From contig NZ_WKCB01000017.1 in NCBI RefSeq assembly GCF_021606685.1, positions 19,002-83,001 of the forward strand: a DNA stretch of 64,000 nt. Reading direction: 5' to 3'. This document shows, piece by piece, positions 35,680-44,824 of the stretch (the first letter of the stretch is position 1; each line of letters starts with the position of its first letter). This stretch comes from Pseudomonas syringae (GTDB lineage Bacteria > Pseudomonadota > Gammaproteobacteria > Pseudomonadales > Pseudomonadaceae). The notes beneath the pieces are model-generated. The model was not told where the DNA came from. It saw nothing but the letters and a program-made list of their open reading frames with translations, and made no database searches. A program made the position numbers and the translations under genes.

Positions 35680-35756
35680 CTTCTTTCTGGCCACTTTTTC
35701 GAGGTAGGTAAAGAAACACTAAATGGTTGCTGATGCGTTGCCATCCAACTGAGTAG

Positions 35757-35978
35757 TTACTTCCTCGTTCGACCTTCTGCCGCAAGTGAGGCAAGCGCAA
35801 GGGTGATAAATCCTGCATTTCCATCCAGGGTATCCAGTGCCCCTCGAATGTTCTGTGCCACTTCTGTAGATCCTCTTCGCTCAACCCAGTTTGACAGCTC
35901 CTCGATAGCTGCCCCCAGGGCCAGTTGGTTTTCATTCATGCGCTTGAGCAATGACGCAAGCAAAGGGGTGTCTTCCAT
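35757..35978 (-). CDS. Small hypothetical protein at the element's left end
   Basis: A 73-residue soluble, mostly helical protein (LLKRMNENQLALGAAIEEL, then NIRGALDTLDGNAGF). GGGAG lies six bases before the ATG, which supports it as a real gene. I do not recognise the family. It is the first gene inside the element and is transcribed towards the left boundary. Confidence 0.5.
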   Translation of the reverse strand: MEDTPLLASLLKRMNENQLALGAAIEELSNWVERRGSTEVAQNIRGALDTLDGNAGFITLALASLAAEGRTRK

Positions 35979-36090
35979 GATGTTCTCCCGCCGTGTTGTC
36001 AGGTAGTCAATCTACCTCGAGCCAGTCGCATTGCATATCAGCTGTCCTCACCACCTGGTGATCGGAAATCGCGCTGGTCATCTTGATTCC

Positions 36091-36360
36091 CTAGATGCGT
36101 AGTTGCATGGACTTGACCAGTCGTTTGCATCGGATTTGACCAGCACACTGGGTGTCCCGTGATCGGCAAGAAACGGCCAGTAGCTGACCTTCAGGCCTGA
36201 GAACATAAACGCGCTCCCTTTTTTTGAAGTCATTGCAGCGAGTTCGAATAGGCCATATCCTAACGACGGTTTTGAAAGCTCCTGCCTCCCCTATCGCACA
36301 TACGTGCACGGTAAATGCTTTCTCCTCCTCCGCTTGCGGAGGCGCGACAAACTCATGCAT
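36091..36360 (-). CDS. Small hypothetical protein, start uncertain
   Basis: An 89-residue frame with a basic C-terminal half (RERVYVLRPEGQLLAVS, then KRLVKSMQLRI) that reads like a real beta-rich small domain. The first ATG has no ribosome site. A downstream GTG (VHVCAIGE) follows GGAGGAGGAG at longer spacing and may be the real start. I know no family. It could also be a chance frame in an otherwise empty 450-bp interval. Confidence 0.35.
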   Translation of the reverse strand: MHEFVAPPQAEEEKAFTVHVCAIGEAGAFKTVVRIWPIRTRCNDFKKRERVYVLRPEGQLLAVSCRSRDTQCAGQIRCKRLVKSMQLRI

Positions 36361-36427
36361 GGCCCTAAATCAGCCCGATCTAGTGTCTGTAACCGGGGGA
36401 ACCAGATGCACATAGATCGCTAATCTG

Positions 36428-37303
36428 GTGCCTCGTATGTCGATACCCGCGCTCTCCTCGCACGATGTAAAACTGCTATCGCAGATTCTTCACTCCACAT
36501 CCAAATCTCTTGGCTGCGTCAGCAAGCTCGCCTCTCAGCGAGAAATGCTCAGCCAGCTTCTCGGTTTCCATGATTGGAATGGGGCATGCGCAATGCTGCC
36601 TGCGCACCTACACGAGACTACGCATGTTGCTATTGCCTTACTTGAGATACCGTCCCTAGCACCAAAGCCGTTCTTGAGCGTTGGCACCGACGCGCTATGG
36701 CGCTTACCCGAGAAGATTCGCGATTACCTGATAAACCAATCTTTCAATCCAACAAGCCTCACCGCCTCACACTACTCAAGGCCTGATCCGGCAGGAGATG
36801 TGAAACCACTACACTGGGCTTACATGTGCGCTCCGTCCCCCGGCCGTCTCCTGGAGCAGAGAGTGGCATTTGCTCCTCACGAGCCCGACTACGGCAACGG
36901 CAATCACACTCCTACCGTGATGACTTTCGCCAACGCTCACGGCCAAGACGCATTCACGGTCACTGTCTGGTCAATTACCCTACACCCAGCCTCCCGACAG
37001 GCGACGAACTTCACCGGCGCGGTATCGATGCCGCTATACAACACCTTCATTGAATCCATAACTGGCCGCACACCCGAACTGCGCCAAGCCTTCTGCCTGG
37101 TAAACAGCCGACAGGACGGCTTTGCATACGCAATCGCCAAGTGCGATGAAAGAGGCCACGAGCTAGGTGTAGTCGAACATATTCGGCACATGAATGTTGC
37201 AGAGGCCTGGGCAATGGTCGAACCACACAACAAGGCGCTTGGCCTATCGCTTCTGGATGTTGCCGATATCACAAGCGCGTGCATTGATGCTGACATTGAA
37301 TAG
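36428..37303 (+). CDS. Hypothetical 291-residue cargo protein
   Basis: No family recognised. The N-terminus (VSKLASQREMLSQLLGFHDWNGACAML) resembles a short helical module seen at the start of various island proteins, with a pattern like LGYxSWNAL. The middle is beta-rich (AFTVTVWSITLHP) and the protein has no membrane segment. The start is GTG at 36428 or ATG at 36437; neither has a clear ribosome site. It stands alone between two small minus-strand frames and the origin-like region, so it is probably an accessory gene with its own promoter. Confidence 0.6.
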   Translation: MPRMSIPALSSHDVKLLSQILHSTSKSLGCVSKLASQREMLSQLLGFHDWNGACAMLPAHLHETTHVAIALLEIPSLAPKPFLSVGTDALWRLPEKIRDYLINQSFNPTSLTASHYSRPDPAGDVKPLHWAYMCAPSPGRLLEQRVAFAPHEPDYGNGNHTPTVMTFANAHGQDAFTVTVWSITLHPASRQATNFTGAVSMPLYNTFIESITGRTPELRQAFCLVNSRQDGFAYAIAKCDERGHELGVVEHIRHMNVAEAWAMVEPHNKALGLSLLDVADITSACIDADIE

Positions 37304-37429
37304 GTAGTGAATCTCCAGGCGGGCCCAGGCCATGGCAACCATCAACAATCGGTCATGTTCTGTAAGCCCGCTTCTGGTCGATTGCTATTTTTCGCGAATG
37401 ACACAATTTGGAAAGGCAGCATCCGAGCA

Positions 37430-37660
37430 CATATCCGGCCCTCCTCCAAAACTGGTGTAACCGGTGTTACGAGTGTAACGACCTTCACCAAACGCCCGGT
37501 TTCTTTGGCTTTCATGCCTGTTACACAGTTGAGCGACAGAGCGTACCCCCGATGTAACGCTGCCCCTGCGTGTAACGCTAAAGTCAGCATCCGGGTGTTG
37601 TGGGCAGGCGCTTTGCGCCAGAGCCTACCAAGGGAATTTCGCTGGCCCCACCTTTTGATG
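37430..37660. repeat. Left copy of a diverged inverted repeat rich in GTGTTAC/GTGTAAC
   Basis: This block is about 70 percent alike to the reverse complement of 51300-51545 at the integrase end. The shared core holds repeated GTGTAAC/GTGTTAC heptamers at 37455, 37464, 37473, 37520 (reverse), 37552 (partial) and 37570. Both copies can be read as similar peptides (SKTGVTGV, SLAF-PVTQ, CNAKV), but there is no ribosome site in common. The heptamers suggest binding sites for a replication protein. Confidence 0.6.
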
Positions 37661-37732
37661 AGAGGAAATCAGGCTGGGGACCCTGAGAGCTTTAGCTTCA
37701 CACGGGGCATGAAACCCGCGGGATCGAGGTAG

Positions 37733-37912
37733 CGGCAACCACACCAGCTTACTGAAATTTCAATGTTGAAATTGAAAGGAGTTTGAAGAAAAAAGGGCAT
37801 CGTTGCCGTATTGGTAACGGTACTCGCAGATGGCTGAAAGAGTAGGGCATATGCACAGGTGAACTGGAGTTAACCAGGTTCACCTGGTCCAACTGTTCAA
37901 CAAGCTGTGCAT
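37733..37912. other. Origin-like block of nested palindromes
   Basis: Perfect dyads are packed here: AATTTCAA-TG-TTGAAATT (37756-37773); ATGCACAG (37851-37858) with CTGTGCAT (37905-37912); CAGGTGAAC (37856-37864) with GTTCACCTG (37878-37886); and CCAGGT-TC-ACCTGG (37874-37887). GGTGAAC occurs once on each strand. It matches the core of the iteron bound by the phage P4 alpha protein as I remember it (GGTGAACAG). A P4-alpha-like primase is encoded in the same element. No gene is present. Confidence 0.5.
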
Positions 37913-38282
37913 CTTTACACCAACACGGTCACGCTGGTTTCCAACCCTGCATTTAGTCAAACGCCCAAGGGCCCCTTTCAATGGATGGTTCAGTCATGAT
38001 CATGACCCTATGTCGCTGGAGGTGTATCCATCACGGGGGCCAGGGGTTCTAAAATCTGATGTTACAGGTGTTACGGGTATCGCAAATTTATTTATCTATA
38101 TATTTTTTATAGATATTTAGATGGTCACACCTCTGTGCGCAACGATCAAAAGGTGGTGTTATAAGCTATATAGGTGTTACATCTAGAGACTGTGTCTCGA
38201 GCTGAATACTTCCAGTCACGGATGAGGCGCTTGAAGATGGGGCGATTAGCAACGAACACGTAATGCTAGGCGAAGAAGGGCT
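37913..38282. other. Non-coding AT-rich tract with flanking GTGTTAC repeats
   Basis: From 38060 to 38180 the sequence holds TGTTACAGGTGTTACGGG, then about 45 bases of nearly pure A/T (around 38087-38131), then GGTGTTATAAG and GGTGTTACATC. An AT-rich tract between short repeats is the usual plan of a replication origin. Together with the palindrome block to its left, this makes about 1 kb without a supported gene. Confidence 0.5.
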
Positions 38283-38321
38283 GTGCCTGATCACAGTCAT
38301 GCGACTACAGCGGAGGTAGGG

Positions 38322-40967
38322 ATGGCGTCTGCAGAACACGACTATCAGCACTTCATTCAATGGCTTCATCGACCTGACGGAGAGGTACCAGAAGACGTGC
38401 GTCGTTTTGGACGGCTGGTCCTGGACAACTTTGAAAGTGTCAGTGCAACTACACGTCATCGGAGCCAGCGGTCGGTACATCTAGTCGATCTGGCGCGCGA
38501 GCGGTTCCTTGCTAGTGATCCGGGCCAACCTATGCTGGAACAAATAGCAGCAGGTGCAGGATGGCATTGGGAGAAGTTATGTCATCTCTCCCTTGGGCCG
38601 TTCCGAGGTTTTCGGAATGCTGAGGCGTTTGACCTCACACGGCGCATCGTTTTGTTTTATGGTCCCAATGGTAGCGGCAAGACCAGCCTTTGCGAGGCGC
38701 TCGAGTTTGCCCTGCTCGGAGCTGTAGATGAGGGGGCGCAAAAGCGAATTGATGCTGCTCAGTATCTACGTAATGTCCATGAAGGTCGGTTTGTACCCCC
38801 TCAGTTGACGGCGTTGGACCCACAAGGCCAGCGAGTTGCCGTTCAGGCGGATACCGATGCTTATCGGTTCTGCTTCATTGAGAAAAACCGTATTGATTCC
38901 TTCTCGAGGATCGCTGCGAAACCTGCCGGTCAAAAGACAGAGCTAATAGCCGCGCTGTTTGGTATGGACCACTTCAACGAGTTCGTAGGTCAGTTTAATG
39001 AGTCAATTGATGGGCAGTTGTCGCTTCTGCCTGTGCAAGGTCAGGAGCTGACACGGAGACGTCAAGCGATCGCTCATGACATCGAACTACTTGCTGGTGA
39101 GGCTGAGAGTATTTCTGCACTTGATCTGGCTGAGCGGGAGTACGCGGAGGCTTTTCAAGCCGGGTTGACGTATGCCCAGTTGCAACAGGCGGTGGGTTCT
39201 AACGACGTCCCCGGTAGACTGCAGGCGTTGATAGAGATACTGAACCAACCTGCGCCGGCCCTTCTGGGTATTCGGCAGCAGGATCTTCTTACAGTATTTC
39301 GCGCAGCAGATGAGTCTCACGAACTTGTTGAGGAGCTTGCTGGTCAACTGGCCTTGCAGCAGGATGGCGCTACCTATCAAGACCTCTACACTGCAGTTCT
39401 TGAGCTACAAGCGCTTTCTCCTGATCGTTGCCCAGCATGCGAGACTGCAATTGTTGGGGAGCAGCATGTCCACGTTGATCCTTTTTTAAAGGCTGCACAG
39501 GGTCTTGAGCATCTGCGAGAGCTGACTCAGCTCAAGCAGAGGTTCCAAGCAGCTGTTGATGAGCGGCGGCTTGCCTCAGATGCATTAAGCGCATACTTCG
39601 CTAATTTTGCCCATCGCGTCGGCGCTACGGTCGACAGTGAGCATGAAGTTATTCGCTATTTGGCAAATCCAGGTGTTCGACCCGATACGGCATGGTGGAG
39701 GCCAGGGTACAACCCCGTAGCCGGGGGTGTTTCGCTGTCACAACAAGCAGTTAACTACGCGCGGCTGTTGGAGGAAGCGGATGCCGTTACTCAGCAAAAC
39801 TTGGAGCAGCGTGCACGAGTGATTGCAGAGCGGGATCGACTTTCCGTTGCCCGCATCGTAGTAGTTGAACAGGCAACCCGACGCCAACAAACTATCGCAG
39901 CCATTGCGGGGGCCCGTCAGCGTATCGATGCCTTTGATGCGCAGAACGCCGGACTGATCGCTGCTGCTGCGGAGGAAGAGACACAAGTTGTAGCAGAGGT
40001 AAGAATTCAAGTCGCCTACAATGAATTTTTGGGCCTGCTAAGGCATTACCGATCGGAGCTACCGGGAACGTTGTTGGCAGGTCTGAACAATTTGGCCATG
40101 GAATTGTACAACGAGTTCAACGTCCGTGATGCACCGGAAGACAAACTGGCAGCACTTCACCTACCCATTGCTGGGGACGGTCGTATCGAATTGAGTTTTC
40201 AAGGCTCCCCGCAAGCGCGTGTTGATGCTCTGCAGGTACTGAGTGAGGGGCACGTCCGCTGTTTGGGATTGGCCATCTTGTTGGCAAAGGCTTCCAACAT
40301 CCAGGCGCCTACGGTGATCTTCGATGACGCGATCAATGCTATCGACCATGAGCATCGTCAGGGAATTAGGGAGGCCCTGTTCCAGAGTAGACGCTTTGCC
40401 AATACGCAGATCATCGTGACCTGCCACAGCAATGAATTCATCAAGGACATCCAGAACCATGTTGATAGAGCTCAGTGGTTGTCTTACACGTTTCGTCATC
40501 ACACCGGCGATCATCATCCGCGCGTTCTGCGAGATCTACCGCCACAAGCCTATCTTATAAACGCTAGGGCTGCTGTTGACCGAGGAGACCATCGTGGGGC
40601 TCTTCAGCCGTGCAGACAGGCGTTAGAAATGCTCGCTAACAAGATATGGCGATGGTTGGGGCAATGCGACTTAGGCTTAATCAGTGTCAAGTTGGCTGGT
40701 GTGGGAGATCAGCCCTCATTGCGAAATTTGTGCGATGGTCTCCGCGCAAGACTGAATGCCGCGGGCACATTCGAACATATCGACAAGCAGCCTTTGCTGG
40801 ATGGATTGGGGCAGATTCTCGGAATACCTGAGCAGACGTTGTTATGGCAGTACTTGAACAAAGGAACTCACGAGGAGCAGGACCGGGAAGACTTTGATGA
40901 GGGGGTGGTTGAGCAACTGGTTGGTTTAATGGAAGGGATGAATGCTTTGAGGCTACGTAACCGTTAA
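38322..40967 (+). CDS. SMC/Rad50-like ATPase with CxxC zinc-hook motif, probable defence protein
   Basis: An 881-residue protein. An N-terminal helical segment of about 85 residues precedes the ATPase head. Walker A is GPNGSGKT (114-121). A central helical region carries CPAC (370-373), as at the apex of Rad50 zinc hooks. The ABC signature is LSEGH (640-644) and Walker B/D-loop is IFDDAINAID (666-675). Residues 740-881 form an extra helical domain with RQALEMLANKIW and LNKGTH, possibly HEPN-like. The ATG at 38322 has GGAGG in front; an upstream start adds 13 residues. ATPases of this build with added C-terminal domains are common in anti-phage systems. The function is inferred from architecture and neighbours; the substrate is unknown. 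Confidence 0.75.
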   Translation: MASAEHDYQHFIQWLHRPDGEVPEDVRRFGRLVLDNFESVSATTRHRSQRSVHLVDLARERFLASDPGQPMLEQIAAGAGWHWEKLCHLSLGPFRGFRNAEAFDLTRRIVLFYGPNGSGKTSLCEALEFALLGAVDEGAQKRIDAAQYLRNVHEGRFVPPQLTALDPQGQRVAVQADTDAYRFCFIEKNRIDSFSRIAAKPAGQKTELIAALFGMDHFNEFVGQFNESIDGQLSLLPVQGQELTRRRQAIAHDIELLAGEAESISALDLAEREYAEAFQAGLTYAQLQQAVGSNDVPGRLQALIEILNQPAPALLGIRQQDLLTVFRAADESHELVEELAGQLALQQDGATYQDLYTAVLELQALSPDRCPACETAIVGEQHVHVDPFLKAAQGLEHLRELTQLKQRFQAAVDERRLASDALSAYFANFAHRVGATVDSEHEVIRYLANPGVRPDTAWWRPGYNPVAGGVSLSQQAVNYARLLEEADAVTQQNLEQRARVIAERDRLSVARIVVVEQATRRQQTIAAIAGARQRIDAFDAQNAGLIAAAAEEETQVVAEVRIQVAYNEFLGLLRHYRSELPGTLLAGLNNLAMELYNEFNVRDAPEDKLAALHLPIAGDGRIELSFQGSPQARVDALQVLSEGHVRCLGLAILLAKASNIQAPTVIFDDAINAIDHEHRQGIREALFQSRRFANTQIIVTCHSNEFIKDIQNHVDRAQWLSYTFRHHTGDHHPRVLRDLPPQAYLINARAAVDRGDHRGALQPCRQALEMLANKIWRWLGQCDLGLISVKLAGVGDQPSLRNLCDGLRARLNAAGTFEHIDKQPLLDGLGQILGIPEQTLLWQYLNKGTHEEQDREDFDEGVVEQLVGLMEGMNALRLRNR

Positions 40968-41192
40968 AAGTACATTCTGAAAATAGCCTCCATGATGTAG
41001 CGGACAGGCCCTTCATGAATGCTGCCAGTAACATCCTATACACTGCCCAGCCAATATGTCACCAACTTTAACTGGCCAAACCTCACTTTCGATTTAGAAG
41101 TGGCGTTTTTCAGAAATCAAAAAAGTAATAGTAATGGTGTCGTAGGTGTTTGAGCTTGTAATTGTGCGTATTAATATCAGGAAGATAAAGAA

Positions 41193-44100
41193 ATGACAGC
41201 AGTAGGACAGCGGGTGAATGCGGTTCCAGCATTAAGCAAAATTCTTGCCTCTGGTACTGAGGGGGGCAAAGAGTTTGGGAGGATAGTTGGCTTATTACTA
41301 TTTAATGATGCAAAACGAAGGGGGGAAGAATTCAACCTGTTTGATGATGCTTCTGGAGACTTTGAAGGTCTGGACGGTTTTTCACGAACAAAACAATCTA
41401 GCAGTGCTATAGGATATCAATATAAATTTTTTTCTTCCCCTTTAAGTAATGATCATCGCCAGGAAATTATTAAGTCATTGGATAATGCTTTAGAACGCAA
41501 TGAAACTCTGAATTTGGTAAGGTGGGTTCTAGTTACTCCGGATGATTTCAAAAATCCAGCGCAGCGTAAGGGAGGAGGCGACGTTGGATGGTTTGAAAAG
41601 TTGAAGGTGAAATATAAAGACAAGCTTGAGTTAGATCATATTGGCCATTCAAAACTTCAAGATCTGTTTCTTCAGACGCATCACTTGTGTTTATATTATT
41701 ATCCGGGGCACGTAAATTTAGGGGTTGAAAGGCGAAAAACTATCCATGAGCTAAGAGCTCAGTATGATGAAAATATGCGTCGCAGATATGGACGGATTGA
41801 ATTTGTTGGTATGTCTGTATACAAAGAGGAAACTTCTAGACGAATTCCTCTTGAGGATATCTACATTCCATTGTCTTTGGTTTCTGAACGAGCTAGTGAA
41901 GAGACTGATCAAACTCCGAGAATAGAAGCGCTTAGCCTTTTAGAACCAGGATCTCGATCTGTGATATTGGGTGATCCGGGGTCTGGCAAGTCTACATTGT
42001 TAGCCTTTTTAGCATTGGCAGGGATAAGCGAGCGACTGCAGTCTCGATGCGGTTACTTTGCAGATGGCAGGTTAACTATAGTTGTGACTTTGCGGCGCTA
42101 TGCAGATGAGCTTAAGATTGACAAGAATTTATCCATTCTTGAATACGTTAGAAAAGTTGCGGAAGCTGACTTTAACTTGAGTGGTTTAAGCCCCGCTTTC
42201 TATGAGTATTATCTAGAAACTGGGCAGGCAGTTGTGCTTTTTGATGGGCTGGATGAGTTGCCGGGATACCAATTCAAGAACATTGTAAGGCATCGAGTTG
42301 AATCGTTTACATCTAATTTTCCGGGTAATACAATTATTTTGTCCTCTAGAATAGTTGGATATGAGGCCGAGGCGCGATTCGACGAATCTTATAACCACTT
42401 TCGAGTTGCCAAGCTAAAAATTGAGGAAGTGAAGAATTTTATTATCGATTGGTATTCTTTAAGAGTTGAGGACGTCAACGAGAGGGATAGAAACGCGAAT
42501 GATCTAATCAGGGTGATTGTGTCTCCTGAAAGTGACTCAATCAGGGCTTTAGCTAGAAATCCATTGTTGCTCACTATCGTTGCTCTAGTGCATAGAATTG
42601 ATGCGGTATTGCCTGATCAACGAGTAGTGCTCTATCAGAAGTGCACAGAGACACTGCTGAATACATGGTATAAGGCAAAGCGTAACGATGAAGAAGTAGT
42701 AAAGGGGCGAATTGAGCAGCGTAATCGAGTTAGAGTCGAATCAATTGCTTATTGGATGCATACCAGGAGCGTTCGCGCGCAAGGGCGTTCAGTTGCGGAG
42801 CATAAAGAGCTATTGGAGTTTTTAACTGACCATATAAAAAAGTATGAGTCTATTAAGGAGGCTGATGATCATGCCGAAGATCAGGCTGAGGCTTTCCTTT
42901 CTTTCATAAAAAACTCTGCTGGGTTACTTGTTGAAGCCGGTGACGGATTATATAGCTTTATTCACCTTACCTTTCAAGAATACCTTTGTGCGACTTACCT
43001 CCTGGCTTTCGGCGAGACTAGAGGAGCCCAGTCAATTTGGGATGAGTTACATGGTGCGTTACAAAATCCACGATGGAGAGAAGTAGTTCGTCTGTTAGTT
43101 GCAAGCCTAAAGTCTTCTTCCGGCAAGGCATTTTTTATTGATAAGCTTTTGGATGAACCTAGTTCCGCTAGTACGAGAGATACGGCACTGCTACTTTTGG
43201 GGCTTCTCAGAGATTCTATTGAAGCTGCGGAGCTTCGTGCTGAGGATATATTTTCCGTCACGCATAATGCACTCGCTTTATGTCAGGAGATAGAAGACTT
43301 TGTTGACTTGAAACAGTCTGTCGAAGGGCTTGTGACAAAAGATGCTATTAATCTCTCTCATGCATTGTCAGCATTTAATTCGCAGTTTCAAAGAGCCTCA
43401 GCTTCCAATAGGCTAAGGCTGGCATTAATAAGCTATTCTTTGGGTTATCCGGGTTTAGATGGAGGTTGCTCCGGTCTTGATATAAGTATGTCCGAAGAAA
43501 CTTGTGCTGTGTTTAATGCGCTGGTTTTATCAAGGTCTGACTTTGTTGTTGGTGGCGGTCCATTGGGTAAGTTGAGGTATGTCTATAATGAATGGGCTAC
43601 TAAGAACTCTGAGGCAAATGCGGCATCAACTGTTGGTCTTGGTGTTTTGATGCTTCTTGATCCATCTAATCAAGCGGAAAAATTATTCGATCGAGAACTG
43701 TTTCTAATGTTCTCTAGAAATTTTGGTCCACATCATGATCATGGCTTGCACCTCGCGGCAATCGCCTGCGCATCGACTACCATGCATCCTACGATGATCA
43801 AAGCATTAGGTAATGCACTTCGCGGTTCTAGCCATACTAATAAGAAGCAAGTTAGGTCATTTTTGGCGCCTGCAATCAAAGTTTGGCTTAGTGAGAACCT
43901 ATCACGACCAACGGGTGTGGAAAGGTTTTATGATGCCCTGGATGAGCGTCAGAAATTCGAAGAGTCAGGGATAAAATTTGAAGATGAGAGGAGGTTGATG
44001 CGTCGCGGTCGAAGTCAGGCTTTTCCAATATCTTCGTTGAGAAGAAGTCTAGTAGGTACCAATGGATCGTACGATGACTCTTACTGGGAGGGGATCAGGA

Positions 44101-44630
44101 AAACGGATGTTTTCTCGAATTACTTAGTTCCGTCGTTAGAGGTCGCTTTTGAGGAGAGCTTTGATTTTTATTGGGGCGAAGCTTTTAGAGGTTCGCTGAA
44201 GTTGTTGCCGTTAAGTTTTAATAAGTACTTTGATCCTGATGAATGGCTAGATTTGGCGGTCAGGATTAAAGATGGTAAATATAGCGTTGATGATGTGAAC
44301 TTTGCGGCGTGGTTAATATTGTATGATGTTTGGGTCTACCTTCGTAAAGGCTATGATGAGGAGAGTATGTCTCCAATTGCAGAGTTAATTTCCATTGTTT
44401 CAGGATTAGATGAGCCGAAAATAAAGTTATCAATTGTCCTTCGCAGCTCTTTTTTTAATAGCACAGAGTCTGTCGGGGGGTTGTCAAGTTTGCTGGCTTC
44501 TGACGAAAGAGTCATGGAGGTTTTAGAAACGATTGGGTGGCCGAGTGCGGCTTTAATTACAAAAGTGAAGGCCAGTAGGCGTAATTCTTTACATGCGAAC
44601 AATGTCGAGGACGATGTCGTCGAAATTTAG
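41193..44630 (+). CDS. NACHT NTPase with N-terminal restriction-endonuclease-like domain
   Basis: A 1145-residue STAND-type NTPase. Residues 15-165 look like a PD-(D/E)xK or Mrr-like nuclease: GTEGGKEFGR (21-30), GLDGF with Asp61, and YQYK (75-78) give the E...D...QxK pattern. The NACHT part has Walker A GDPGSGKST (260-268), Walker B VVLFDGLDELP (347-357), an IILSSR sensor and the HLTFQEYL helical end. About 480 further residues form the likely sensing domain. Bacterial NACHT proteins of this build act as NLR-like anti-phage sensors that cut nucleic acid on activation. The gene is much more AT-rich than the host. AGGAAG precedes the ATG. A 225-bp gap separates it from the zinc-hook ATPase gene. 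Confidence 0.82.
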   Translation: MTAVGQRVNAVPALSKILASGTEGGKEFGRIVGLLLFNDAKRRGEEFNLFDDASGDFEGLDGFSRTKQSSSAIGYQYKFFSSPLSNDHRQEIIKSLDNALERNETLNLVRWVLVTPDDFKNPAQRKGGGDVGWFEKLKVKYKDKLELDHIGHSKLQDLFLQTHHLCLYYYPGHVNLGVERRKTIHELRAQYDENMRRRYGRIEFVGMSVYKEETSRRIPLEDIYIPLSLVSERASEETDQTPRIEALSLLEPGSRSVILGDPGSGKSTLLAFLALAGISERLQSRCGYFADGRLTIVVTLRRYADELKIDKNLSILEYVRKVAEADFNLSGLSPAFYEYYLETGQAVVLFDGLDELPGYQFKNIVRHRVESFTSNFPGNTIILSSRIVGYEAEARFDESYNHFRVAKLKIEEVKNFIIDWYSLRVEDVNERDRNANDLIRVIVSPESDSIRALARNPLLLTIVALVHRIDAVLPDQRVVLYQKCTETLLNTWYKAKRNDEEVVKGRIEQRNRVRVESIAYWMHTRSVRAQGRSVAEHKELLEFLTDHIKKYESIKEADDHAEDQAEAFLSFIKNSAGLLVEAGDGLYSFIHLTFQEYLCATYLLAFGETRGAQSIWDELHGALQNPRWREVVRLLVASLKSSSGKAFFIDKLLDEPSSASTRDTALLLLGLLRDSIEAAELRAEDIFSVTHNALALCQEIEDFVDLKQSVEGLVTKDAINLSHALSAFNSQFQRASASNRLRLALISYSLGYPGLDGGCSGLDISMSEETCAVFNALVLSRSDFVVGGGPLGKLRYVYNEWATKNSEANAASTVGLGVLMLLDPSNQAEKLFDRELFLMFSRNFGPHHDHGLHLAAIACASTTMHPTMIKALGNALRGSSHTNKKQVRSFLAPAIKVWLSENLSRPTGVERFYDALDERQKFEESGIKFEDERRLMRRGRSQAFPISSLRRSLVGTNGSYDDSYWEGIRKTDVFSNYLVPSLEVAFEESFDFYWGEAFRGSLKLLPLSFNKYFDPDEWLDLAVRIKDGKYSVDDVNFAAWLILYDVWVYLRKGYDEESMSPIAELISIVSGLDEPKIKLSIVLRSSFFNSTESVGGLSSLLASDERVMEVLETIGWPSAALITKVKASRRNSLHANNVEDDVVEI

Positions 44631-44824
44631 TATTGAGCCAAGCTGACAAGTGATGTTGGCTTGGTTTTTTGTATCCTGCGGCTTAACGTGTAGCTGGTTG
44701 GAGTGTAGACGGCTACCAGTTCAGAACAGATTCAGAATAACGGCATGGTCGCTGCAGTTGCGCATCTGTCCAGTCGTGCTGATGGGTGGAGTAAACAGCC
44801 CGCGAGAGCGGGCTGATTTCGGGG

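Noticed and set aside
37307..37732. A 141-codon frame over the left repeat block, and a 97-codon frame at 51257-51550 over the right one
   Set aside because: The peptides are alike because the DNA is, but neither has a ribosome site and the conserved feature is the GTGTTAC heptamer. Kept as repeats, with the coding option stated in the finding.
37430..38185. CRISPR array
   Set aside because: The GTGTTAC repeats are only 7-8 bp and irregularly spaced, and there are no cas genes.
38166..38480. A 104-codon minus-strand frame at the start of the zinc-hook ATPase gene
   Set aside because: It overlaps the ATPase coding start and the repeat region and has no family features.
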